A DNA stretch of 13,001 bases. It comes from an uncultured Eubacteriales bacterium. GTDB lineage: Bacteria > Bacillota > Clostridia > Lachnospirales > Bianqueaceae. Below, one piece after another: positions 7,690 to 13,001 of the stretch. The DNA is taken from contig ONYR01000159.1 in the NCBI GenBank assembly GCA_900322165.1, positions 1 to 13,001 of the forward strand, given 5' to 3'. The notes under the pieces were generated by a model. It worked only from the letters and a program-made list of their open reading frames with translations. It was not told the DNA's origin and did no database searches. The stretch's first letter is position 1. Every line of letters starts with the position of its first letter. Both the position numbers and the translations under genes were made by a program.

Positions 7690-7717
7690 GTGAGAATCGA
7701 GGCAGTCTGTCTATAAT
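7690..7717 (+). promoter_or_regulatory. Predicted promoter of the esterase gene
   Basis: A perfect TATAAT is at 7712-7717. The best -35 is GTGAGA (7690-7695; four of six matches) with a 16-base spacer. The predicted start of transcription is near 7724, leaving a leader of about 20 bases. The kinase operon is divergent from this point. Confidence 0.65.
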
Positions 7718-7732
7718 CAGGTTACTTGATGC

Positions 7733-7738
7733 AGGAGG
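7733..7738 (+). promoter_or_regulatory. Ribosome binding site that selects the second of two tandem ATGs
   Basis: AGGAGG ends 3 bases before the first ATG (7742) and 6 bases before the second (7745). The second spacing is the usual one, so the protein most likely begins MALFEANF rather than MMALFEANF. Confidence 0.6.
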
Positions 7739-7744
7739 TGCATG

Positions 7745-8539
7745 ATGGCTTTATTCGAAGCGAATTTCTTTTCAGTTTCACTGGCAAGGCCGGTCGATAT
7801 CCTGATCCTGAATCCGTCCGACACTCCTTTGATGTTTACGAAGGGGAATCCGCACTATGAGCGCCCCTGCAAAATTCTGTATCTGCTTCACGGTTACAAC
7901 GGCAACTACCGTGACTGGCTGATCGGAAGCCCGATCCGCGATCTCTCCGCGAAGTACAATCTCTGCATCGTGCTGGCTTCCGGTGAGAACAGCTTTTACG
8001 TCGATCAGAAAGGAACCGGCCGTAAATACGACCGTTTCTTCTCCTCCGATCTGCTGGATTTCATCCAGACCATGTTCCATCTTTCCTCCAAGCCGGAGGA
8101 CAACCTGATCGGCGGCTTTTCGATGGGCGGCAGCGGCGCGCTCACGATCGGCCTTCATCACCCGGATCGCTTCGGCGGCATCATCGCCCTCTCCAGCGCC
8201 TTGATCCAGCCTCAGCTTCATAAGATGAAGCCGACCGACAAAAACCCGATGGCCGATTACGACTATTACGTTTCTACCTTCGGTGATCTCTCGAAGGTAC
8301 TTGGCAGCGAAAAAGATCCGGAGGCGCTCGCGCTGAAAGCCAAAGAAGCCGGCACCCTTCCCCGTCTTTTCCTCTCCTGCGGCAGTGAGGATTTCCTCAT
8401 CGCACCGAACCGTGCGTTTGAGGCCTTCCTTACAAAAAATGAGATCGAGCATCACTACGAAGAACATCCCGGCGAACACAACTGGACCTTCTGGAACAGT
8501 GTCATCGAACCCGGCGTCCGTTATCTTCTTGGTGAATAA
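7745..8539 (+). CDS. Cytoplasmic alpha/beta-hydrolase esterase, esterase D / tributyrin esterase (EstA) type
   Basis: This 264-residue enzyme (265 from the first ATG) should hydrolyse carboxylic esters, for example acetyl or other acyl groups on sugars. It belongs to the putative-esterase family PF00756. Counting from the second ATG, the nucleophile is S126 in GGFSMGGSG, the acid is D216 in CGSEDFL and the base is H245 in HPGEHNW. The oxyanion-hole motif LLHGYNGNYRDW lies near residue 48. Length is normal for the family. There is no signal peptide or membrane segment, so the enzyme acts inside the cell on imported substrate. It is a single-gene unit with its own promoter, divergent from the sensor operon and convergent with the phosphorylase operon. 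S-formylglutathione hydrolase is a related activity, but the sugar-uptake setting makes deacylation of a carbohydrate more likely. Confidence 0.9.
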   Translation: MALFEANFFSVSLARPVDILILNPSDTPLMFTKGNPHYERPCKILYLLHGYNGNYRDWLIGSPIRDLSAKYNLCIVLASGENSFYVDQKGTGRKYDRFFSSDLLDFIQTMFHLSSKPEDNLIGGFSMGGSGALTIGLHHPDRFGGIIALSSALIQPQLHKMKPTDKNPMADYDYYVSTFGDLSKVLGSEKDPEALALKAKEAGTLPRLFLSCGSEDFLIAPNRAFEAFLTKNEIEHHYEEHPGEHNWTFWNSVIEPGVRYLLGE

Positions 8540-8580
8540 CTCCCCTTGAATGTTTGCTTTTTCAATAACTCCCTCCAAAC

Positions 8581-8620
8581 AAAAACCGAGAGCCTTGGAA
8601 GATCCAAGCTCTCGGTTTTT
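8581..8620. terminator. Shared bidirectional intrinsic terminator
   Basis: AAAAACCGAGAG-C-CTTGGA, loop AGA and TCCAAGCTCTCGGTTTTT form an 18-bp stem with a single bulged C. Runs of five A on the left and five T on the right make it work on both strands. It lies between the convergent esterase gene (stop at 8539) and phosphorylase gene (stop at 8642) and serves both. Confidence 0.92.
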
Positions 8621-8641
8621 GTTTATGCTTTTATTTGACTT

Positions 8642-10342
8642 TTACGCCTGTGTCATTTCAAAGACAACGTCACCCTTGTCATCGGTACCCTTCAGGCAGA
8701 ATCCGTGATCCTTCATATCCGCCTTCAGGTAAGCCGTATAGCCGTCCTTCTTCCAGCAAAGCTCCAGCACGGCTCCGTCCGCACAGACACTCATCTCAGC
8801 ATCCGGCGCGAACGCCTTGAAATCGTGTCGGAAGCGAAGCAGCTCGATCTGCTGCTGCACGTTTTCTTTCTTCAGTCCTTCCGCGATGTCCTCCGGGCTC
8901 AGATTCGTGCGGTTGATCTCCTTGTGACCGCCGGCTCCGGCACGGCGCATGGCCTCATAATCATTCTTTCCGTCGAACAGGTCAAGATACCACACCTGCG
9001 GCTTGCCGGGCATCATCATCTGAACCGCGCGGGACAGGAGCATCGCCCGGTCATCCTCGCCAAGTGCACTGTAATAGGTCGCGTTGACCTGATAGTAGAC
9101 GTTCTTCTGGCCGTGCAGATCCTTGACATGACCGCCGCGTCCAACCACCGTATCGATGAGCTCCTGGATCCGCTCATCCTCCAGCAGTCCCTTCAGATCC
9201 AGCAGCGGAATCCCGTCATGACAGCCAAGCATGTTGACGGTGCGGATCTTCCGATCGATCAGCTCCTTCGCCCAGCGTCCGAGCACGGTCGCATCGCCCT
9301 TATACAGCGCATCGATCAACAGTCCCGGCAGGAAGAAATCGTAGACCATATATCCCTTCGAAGCCACGAGCTCATAGGTCTTCTCTCCGTAGCTCGCGTG
9401 GATCTCCGGCAGCAGGGTCACGTTGTACTTATCCGCCAGCTGTCTGACCTTCTCCAGCAGATCCCAGGTTCCCGGATCATTCAGGAAGTTGCGCTCGCCG
9501 ACGGCCTTCGGCGCATAGGCAAACGCGTCAAGACGCGCGATCGAAGCGCCGTATTCCGAAAGCTGCTTCAGGGTACGGTCGTAGTGCTCCCAGACCTTCT
9601 CCGAACGGATATTCAGATCCATCTGGCCGAGATATTTACGGCCTTTCTCAAGCAGTTCCGTGACCGCTTCCTTCGCCGCCTCAAACGGACCGTAGTCGAT
9701 CTCATACGGCTTCTTGCCGCTCGCAATCGCTTCGTTGACAAGCGCGGCAACCTTGTCTGCCGCATAATACTGAAGGTGCGCGGCCTTCATCACATCCTGC
9801 GCGTCAAGGCGCGGATAGCGGATCTCCTGATAGAAGGTGTTCCAGTACGGAACGTTGCGCCCGTCCGGGAACCGAACCATCAGGATCGGCAGTCCGGGCT
9901 TGCGGAAGAACATATTGCGGATGAGTTCCGGATCGGGCTGGATGTAGCCCTCCTCGGTCATCTCACCGTGACCTTCCCAGAACTTGTTCCAGTCAATAAA
10001 GAAATCGCGGTACTCCGACTCATCGCCCTTCTCCAGAATATCCTGGAACATCGGCGAAAGGACGGACGCATGGTTCAGGATAAAGTCCAGCTTCAGATCG
10101 ATGTTCTCATCCTTCAGCCGCTTCAGGTCTTCCTTTGAGGCAAGGCATTCATTGAGATCATAGCTGATGACGGAAAAGCCGCGGTCCAGATCGGTATTGA
10201 ACAGGCTGGGCAGAATATAAAATGAAGAAAACGTATGCTTCATCTCGGGGCGTTCAAGAAAGCTGACGATATCGGACAAGGTTCCCCCTACGCTGTCCGG
10301 ATAGGCATTCAGCATCGGTCCCCAGGAAATCGACGGATTCAT
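8642..10342 (-). CDS. GH13 subfamily 18 glycoside phosphorylase (sucrose-phosphorylase-like), acceptor unknown
   Basis: This 566-residue cytoplasmic enzyme should split an alpha-glucoside with phosphate, giving glucose 1-phosphate. The GH13 signatures are present: DFILNHAS (H91), the nucleophile D272 in ARLDAFAYAPK, the general acid/base E313 in LLPEIHASY, and H375-D376 in LGCHDGIP. The segments YQVNATYYSALG and DLFDGKNDYEAMRR match the C-terminal part of sucrose phosphorylases. Bifidobacterial sucrose phosphorylase is about 504 residues. The extra length here includes a helical, charged stretch around residues 195-250, before the nucleophile strand. LGCHDGIP replaces the LDTHDGIG of sucrose phosphorylase, so the acceptor may differ: sucrose, sucrose 6'-phosphate, glucosylglycerol and glucosylglycerate are all known in this subfamily. 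AAGGAGG lies 7 bases before the ATG. The gene is second in an operon, 42 bases after the kinase gene. Confidence 0.88.
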   Translation of the reverse strand: MNPSISWGPMLNAYPDSVGGTLSDIVSFLERPEMKHTFSSFYILPSLFNTDLDRGFSVISYDLNECLASKEDLKRLKDENIDLKLDFILNHASVLSPMFQDILEKGDESEYRDFFIDWNKFWEGHGEMTEEGYIQPDPELIRNMFFRKPGLPILMVRFPDGRNVPYWNTFYQEIRYPRLDAQDVMKAAHLQYYAADKVAALVNEAIASGKKPYEIDYGPFEAAKEAVTELLEKGRKYLGQMDLNIRSEKVWEHYDRTLKQLSEYGASIARLDAFAYAPKAVGERNFLNDPGTWDLLEKVRQLADKYNVTLLPEIHASYGEKTYELVASKGYMVYDFFLPGLLIDALYKGDATVLGRWAKELIDRKIRTVNMLGCHDGIPLLDLKGLLEDERIQELIDTVVGRGGHVKDLHGQKNVYYQVNATYYSALGEDDRAMLLSRAVQMMMPGKPQVWYLDLFDGKNDYEAMRRAGAGGHKEINRTNLSPEDIAEGLKKENVQQQIELLRFRHDFKAFAPDAEMSVCADGAVLELCWKKDGYTAYLKADMKDHGFCLKGTDDKGDVVFEMTQA

Positions 10343-10384
10343 AACAGTGCCTCCTTATTCATCATCATTGACAGTCCCAGCGCC

Positions 10385-11341
10385 TTACAGCTGGTGCGCC
10401 ATCAGTTCTCTGTATTCGGAATAGGAAATGATCTCGCCGCTCTTGGAGACGATGATCTTCGCGCGGTCTGCCTGCGAATCCAAAAGCTTCTGCTCGATCT
10501 CGAGAACCATCGTGGTGAACGGGCTGTCGGTCTTGCCGTCACGTCCGCGCAGGCGGCGATGCTCTCTCGTTTCTTCCGGCGTGGAATTCAGCAGGATCGG
10601 AATATCGACTCCGACGATGTTCGCATTGTTGCCGTGCGTCCATTCGATCACCAACACCGAAGTCTTGGAGAAATCCACCTCATCGTACCAAAGCTCGGTA
10701 TCGGTGCGGCCCATGCGCTTCAGATAGATCTTCTCCGCGCCGTTCTTAAACTGGCCGATGATCTCAGAGATCTCTGCAAAGTTCTGCTCGTTCGGCGTGC
10801 CAAGATAGCCGGACAGCGCGCTGCGGCCTTCCTTCTGATAGACCGCGAGCCACGGATATTCTCCCGTCAGCTTCGGTTCCGCATCGGTCTCTTCCTTCTG
10901 AAGCTCGATGACCTTCTCCGCGATCTCCTTCGTATACAGACCGTTCTTGATCAGGCCGCGGATACCGCCGGCGCGGAAAATGCGGACGCGCTCCGCGTCA
11001 TTGTACATCGGGATGCGGTGCGGATAGTTGTCACCGGAAAGCGTATAGCTGCCGATCCCCATCGATTCGAAATAATAAGTCAGAAGCGAGGCGATCTCGG
11101 ATTTGCCGACACCGCTGCCGCCGTGAACCGCGATCACCACACGGCCGGCCTTGTTCTCTTCCACCTTCTGTTTCACCATAGGAAGCAGCGTAGGCATGAT
11201 GACGCCGGCCTTCTGAATATGGCCGTCTCCGATATTGACCTTGTCGCCGGGCATATCGCCGTGAGGGATCTCCTCGGGAAGCTCAGGTGCCTTGAAGGCA
11301 GCGATCTGCTGATTCAGGATGGCGATGGTTTGCTCTTTCAT
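10385..11341 (-). CDS. P-loop kinase of the uridine kinase / phosphoribulokinase-like group, substrate unknown
   Basis: This 318-residue cytoplasmic protein should transfer phosphate from ATP to a small molecule. The Walker A motif GGSGVGKS is at residues 74-81 after a leader of about 65 residues. SGDNYPHRIP (102-111) occupies the place of the substrate-binding DDFY-type segment of uridine kinase. VLVIEWTHGNN (229-239) is the Walker B-like strand, and HRRLRGRDGK (261-270) is a basic lid-like segment. I chose the ATG at 11341 because AAAGGA lies 9 bases upstream. An open frame runs 70 codons further, but that stretch covers the predicted promoter and inverted repeat and reads as low-quality protein. 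The gene leads the operon with the GH13_18 phosphorylase, so its substrate is plausibly the partner released by phosphorolysis. Uridine kinase itself seems unlikely in this setting, given the length and the unusual N-terminus. Confidence 0.85.
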   Translation of the reverse strand: MKEQTIAILNQQIAAFKAPELPEEIPHGDMPGDKVNIGDGHIQKAGVIMPTLLPMVKQKVEENKAGRVVIAVHGGSGVGKSEIASLLTYYFESMGIGSYTLSGDNYPHRIPMYNDAERVRIFRAGGIRGLIKNGLYTKEIAEKVIELQKEETDAEPKLTGEYPWLAVYQKEGRSALSGYLGTPNEQNFAEISEIIGQFKNGAEKIYLKRMGRTDTELWYDEVDFSKTSVLVIEWTHGNNANIVGVDIPILLNSTPEETREHRRLRGRDGKTDSPFTTMVLEIEQKLLDSQADRAKIIVSKSGEIISYSEYRELMAHQL

Positions 11342-11389
11342 AGGTAAAAGTCCTTTCTTAAAAATTGAAGACTTAAAAGATACTGACTC

Positions 11390-11418
11390 ATTGGATATCT
11401 TACCACGAATGCCGTCAA
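11390..11418 (-). promoter_or_regulatory. Predicted promoter of the kinase/phosphorylase operon
   Basis: On the minus strand TTGACG (11413-11418; five of six matches), a 17-base spacer and TCCAAT (11390-11395; four of six) form a candidate sigma-A promoter about 50 bases before the kinase ATG. One arm of the 11-bp inverted repeat covers part of the -35 and the spacer, which is a classic operator position. Confidence 0.5.
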
Positions 11419-11444
11419 AACTCTTTAAAAAAAGACGGCATTCG
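11406..11444. repeat. Perfect 11-bp inverted repeat between divergent operons, probable operator
   Basis: CGAATGCCGTC (11406-11416) and GACGGCATTCG (11434-11444) are exact reverse complements separated by 17 A/T-rich bases. Neither strand has a T-run after the dyad, so it does not look like a terminator. Its arms sit over the -35/spacer zones of predicted promoters firing in opposite directions. It is most simply read as a binding site for a regulator of both operons. The repeat is seen directly; its role is inferred. Confidence 0.75.
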
Positions 11445-11462
11445 GTTAAAAAATTGTATGAT
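11432..11462 (+). promoter_or_regulatory. Predicted promoter of the second esterase/oxidoreductase operon
   Basis: TATGAT (11457-11462) matches five of six bases of the -10 box. The only -35-like sequence is AAGACG (11432-11437) at a long 19-base spacing, so the promoter looks activator-dependent. It overlaps the right arm of the inverted repeat. Confidence 0.45.
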
Positions 11463-11585
11463 TTACCAACATGCTCTGATCTCTTCGTCCACAAAATCAA
11501 AAACAAGATTGTGTTTAGCAAAAGCACGAACCACGCCTTGAGGGGTAACATGTAGTTAACTTTTTAACTTCAGAGAGGAGAAAAA
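11463..11585 (+). promoter_or_regulatory. Long untranslated leader of the second esterase gene
   Basis: If the predicted promoter is right, about 115 bases of leader precede the ATG. It contains a weak imperfect hairpin around 11492-11515 and AGTTAA-CTTT-TTAACT at 11554-11569, immediately before the AGAGGAG ribosome binding site (11574-11580). The latter stem is short and A/T-rich. I recognise no riboswitch class. Confidence 0.35.
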
Positions 11586-12800
11586 ATGGATTATCAGAAG
11601 TTTCTTGATCGCCAGTTTGTCATGACAGATGCCGGCCGTATCGATCGCGTCCGCGATCTTTATACGACCTTCAACCCCCACGTCGATCTGCAGGCGATGA
11701 TCGATGGCGGTTACATGGAAGCCCTTGAGGAAATGATGGAAAGCATTCTTATGAATCTGGACGATCATTCTCCCGAAGTAATCGCCTACTGGGCCAAGCA
11801 CGGCATGGTCAAAGAATTCCATGGCGAAAACACCCCCTTCAGCTGGACCGAATATGCGGCAAAGACCGGTTATGAATGGAAAGCCAATCCCGTCGATGCC
11901 CCTCAGAATAATCAGCGCCGCTGGAACTCCTTCGTTCCCGTCAGTGCGTTTGATCCTGCCAATAAAGACCGCAAATATCCCGTGATCTTCATGCTGCACG
12001 GCGGATTCAACCCCATCAGTGTCATCGACGGCTGGGGACTTCCGCTCGAAGCTTCCAAGCGTGAATTTATCGTCATCGCTCCGTCGATCGAGCTCGATGA
12101 CGTGCTTGAAGATATCCTTGAAGAAGCCAAAGCGCTCTACCCGATCGATGAAAGCCGCGTCTATGTCTGCGGTTTCTCCTACGGCGGATTCATGTCCAAC
12201 TACCTCGGCAACAAGCGCCCGGACCTGTTCGCGGCTGTCTGCCCCTGCGGCGCTCCGATCTCCGACGGTTACTGCGAAAAGGCGATCGGTCCCGAGCCGC
12301 AGCCTCCGTTCGACGGCAAAGCCCGCGCCAAGCAGATGGGCACCTACATGCCGGTCATGAACATCTACGGCAACCTCGACGGTTTCCGCTTCCCGCTCTA
12401 CGATGCCAAGGCGTTCAATCCCCGCATCATGAACCGTGATGAGCTTCCGAGCGCGACAAAGACCTACGTCGACGGTCTGAACCACTGGATCCGTGTCAAC
12501 AAGGGACAGGAGATCGACCTTGACGCTGTCATGGCTCTTAAGGGCCGCGAGGACGTCTCACCCGAAGAGAAGAACATGGGCCTTCCGCTCGCTCCCGAGT
12601 GCCGCCACACCGTTGTGGCCGACGGCATCACCAACTACATCGCTGACTTCCCGTCTGAAGACGGTATCGTCCGCACGCGTCTGATGTGCGAAATGAACAT
12701 GCCTCACTGGCCGACCCCTGAGATGGCAAGACAGATCCTTGACTTCTGCAGCCACTTCAGCCGCGACCGCAAGACCGGCGAGAGCATCTACCACGCGTAA
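11586..12800 (+). CDS. Alpha/beta-hydrolase esterase, poly(3-hydroxybutyrate) depolymerase/CE1-like, with long N-terminal extension
   Basis: This 404-residue protein is likely a cytoplasmic ester hydrolase acting on an imported sugar ester. The hydrolase core starts near residue 110. It has the oxyanion strand PVIFMLHGG, the nucleophile S198 in VCGFSYGG, the probable acid D265 in IYGNLDGF and the probable base H374 in MPHWPTP. The first 110 residues form an acidic, mostly helical extension that I cannot assign, and about 100 residues lie between the acid and the histidine, so the protein is longer than the usual 300-residue enzymes. No signal peptide is present, unlike secreted CE1 feruloyl and acetylxylan esterases. 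The ATG is preceded by AGAGGAG at 5 bases. The gene leads a unit divergent from the kinase/phosphorylase operon and continues into the oxidoreductase gene after 51 bases with no terminator. The acyl group removed is unknown. Confidence 0.85.
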   Translation: MDYQKFLDRQFVMTDAGRIDRVRDLYTTFNPHVDLQAMIDGGYMEALEEMMESILMNLDDHSPEVIAYWAKHGMVKEFHGENTPFSWTEYAAKTGYEWKANPVDAPQNNQRRWNSFVPVSAFDPANKDRKYPVIFMLHGGFNPISVIDGWGLPLEASKREFIVIAPSIELDDVLEDILEEAKALYPIDESRVYVCGFSYGGFMSNYLGNKRPDLFAAVCPCGAPISDGYCEKAIGPEPQPPFDGKARAKQMGTYMPVMNIYGNLDGFRFPLYDAKAFNPRIMNRDELPSATKTYVDGLNHWIRVNKGQEIDLDAVMALKGREDVSPEEKNMGLPLAPECRHTVVADGITNYIADFPSEDGIVRTRLMCEMNMPHWPTPEMARQILDFCSHFSRDRKTGESIYHA

Positions 12801-12851
12801 AATATTTGATTTCAATTCATTACTACCCAAGCGAAACAGGAGGTTTCACAC

Positions 12852-13001
12852 ATGGAAAAATTAAAGATCGGTTTCATCGGCTGCGGCGGTATCGCTAACG
12901 ACAAGCACTTCCCCGGCATGGCTTCTCAGCGCGACAAGATCGACATGTACGCATTCTGCGACATCATCCCCGAGCGTGCAGAGGAAGCCCGCGCGAAATA
13001 T
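12852..13001 (+). CDS. Gfo/Idh/MocA family oxidoreductase, N-terminal part only
   Basis: Fifty codons are visible before the window ends, starting at an ATG preceded by AGGAGG at 8 bases. The product begins MEKLKIGFIGCGGIANDKHF, a Rossmann nucleotide-binding start with the GxGGIA motif at residues 10-15 and the second strand ending YAFCDIIPERAEEAR. This pattern is characteristic of the NAD(P)-dependent sugar dehydrogenases of the Gfo/Idh/MocA family, which oxidise or reduce hydroxyl groups on sugars, inositols and sugar acids. The gene follows the second esterase gene after 51 bases without a terminator and is probably co-transcribed with it. Specificity depends on the missing C-terminal domain. 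In E. coli, the ycj cluster also pairs a GH13_18 phosphorylase with oxidoreductases of this family. Confidence 0.9.
   Translation, partial: MEKLKIGFIGCGGIANDKHFPGMASQRDKIDMYAFCDIIPERAEEARAKY

Noticed and set aside
8535..8573. Direct repeat AATAACTCCC, twice, after the esterase gene
   Set aside because: The first copy includes the stop codon. At ten bases, with no other mobile-element feature nearby, it is likely chance or a minor local duplication.
8705..10138. 477-codon plus-strand frame opposite the phosphorylase gene
   Set aside because: It is antisense to all GH13 catalytic motifs, lacks a start signal and has no family resemblance.
11342..11551. 70-codon N-terminal extension of the kinase frame
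   Set aside because: It runs through the predicted promoter and the 11-bp inverted repeat, and a good ribosome binding site precedes the internal ATG at 11341.
11556..12485. 309-codon minus-strand frame opposite the second esterase gene
   Set aside because: It is antisense to the intact Ser-Asp-His hydrolase with its proper ribosome binding site. It is also rich in Asp, His and Val, as shadow frames are.
1..13001. CRISPR array, tRNA or rRNA gene, insertion sequence, phage or toxin-antitoxin genes
   Set aside because: No repeat-spacer pattern, cloverleaf-like sequence, transposase motif or small paired operon of that kind was seen on either strand.

Overview
The window reads as chromosomal DNA of a Bacillota bacterium, most likely a clostridial gut-type anaerobe (Lachnospiraceae or a relative). 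The grounds are strong AGGAGG-type ribosome binding sites, A/T-rich intergenic spacers between genes of moderate GC content, a lipoprotein binding protein with LplB/YtcP-type permeases, and a YesM/YesN-type two-component pair. This placement is inferred from gene style, not from a marker gene. I see no tRNA, rRNA, CRISPR array, insertion sequence or phage gene.

The layout is one carbohydrate-use locus made of several transcription units. (1) Positions 1-3355, minus strand: a binding lipoprotein, then two membrane permeases, the second running off the left edge. Two strong hairpins separate the binding-protein gene from the permease genes. (2) Positions 3499-7533, minus strand: a sensor histidine kinase, its AraC-type response regulator and a small single-pass membrane protein, overlapping by 4 and 8 bases. 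The unit ends in an intrinsic terminator whose loop is the last gene's stop codon. (3) Positions 7745-8539, plus strand: a cytoplasmic esterase of the esterase D/EstA type, with its own promoter. (4) Positions 8642-11341, minus strand: a P-loop kinase followed by a GH13 subfamily 18 (sucrose-phosphorylase-like) phosphorylase, convergent with the esterase gene across a shared bidirectional terminator. (5) Positions 11586-13001, plus strand: a second, unrelated alpha/beta hydrolase and the start of a Gfo/Idh/MocA-type oxidoreductase. Units 4 and 5 diverge from a 244-base spacer holding a perfect 11-bp inverted repeat placed over the -35 regions of two predicted divergent promoters.

A coherent working model, which is inference: the sensor pair detects a sugar outside the cell and switches on the binding-protein/permease operon. 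An acylated glucoside or disaccharide is imported, using a shared ATPase encoded elsewhere. The cytoplasmic esterases remove acyl groups. The GH13_18 enzyme splits the glucoside with phosphate to give glucose 1-phosphate, and the released partner is phosphorylated by the P-loop kinase and/or oxidised by the Gfo/Idh/MocA enzyme. The substrate cannot be named from sequence. The pairing of a GH13_18 phosphorylase with this kinase, opposite an esterase and an oxidoreductase, is the best candidate in the window for an undescribed pathway.
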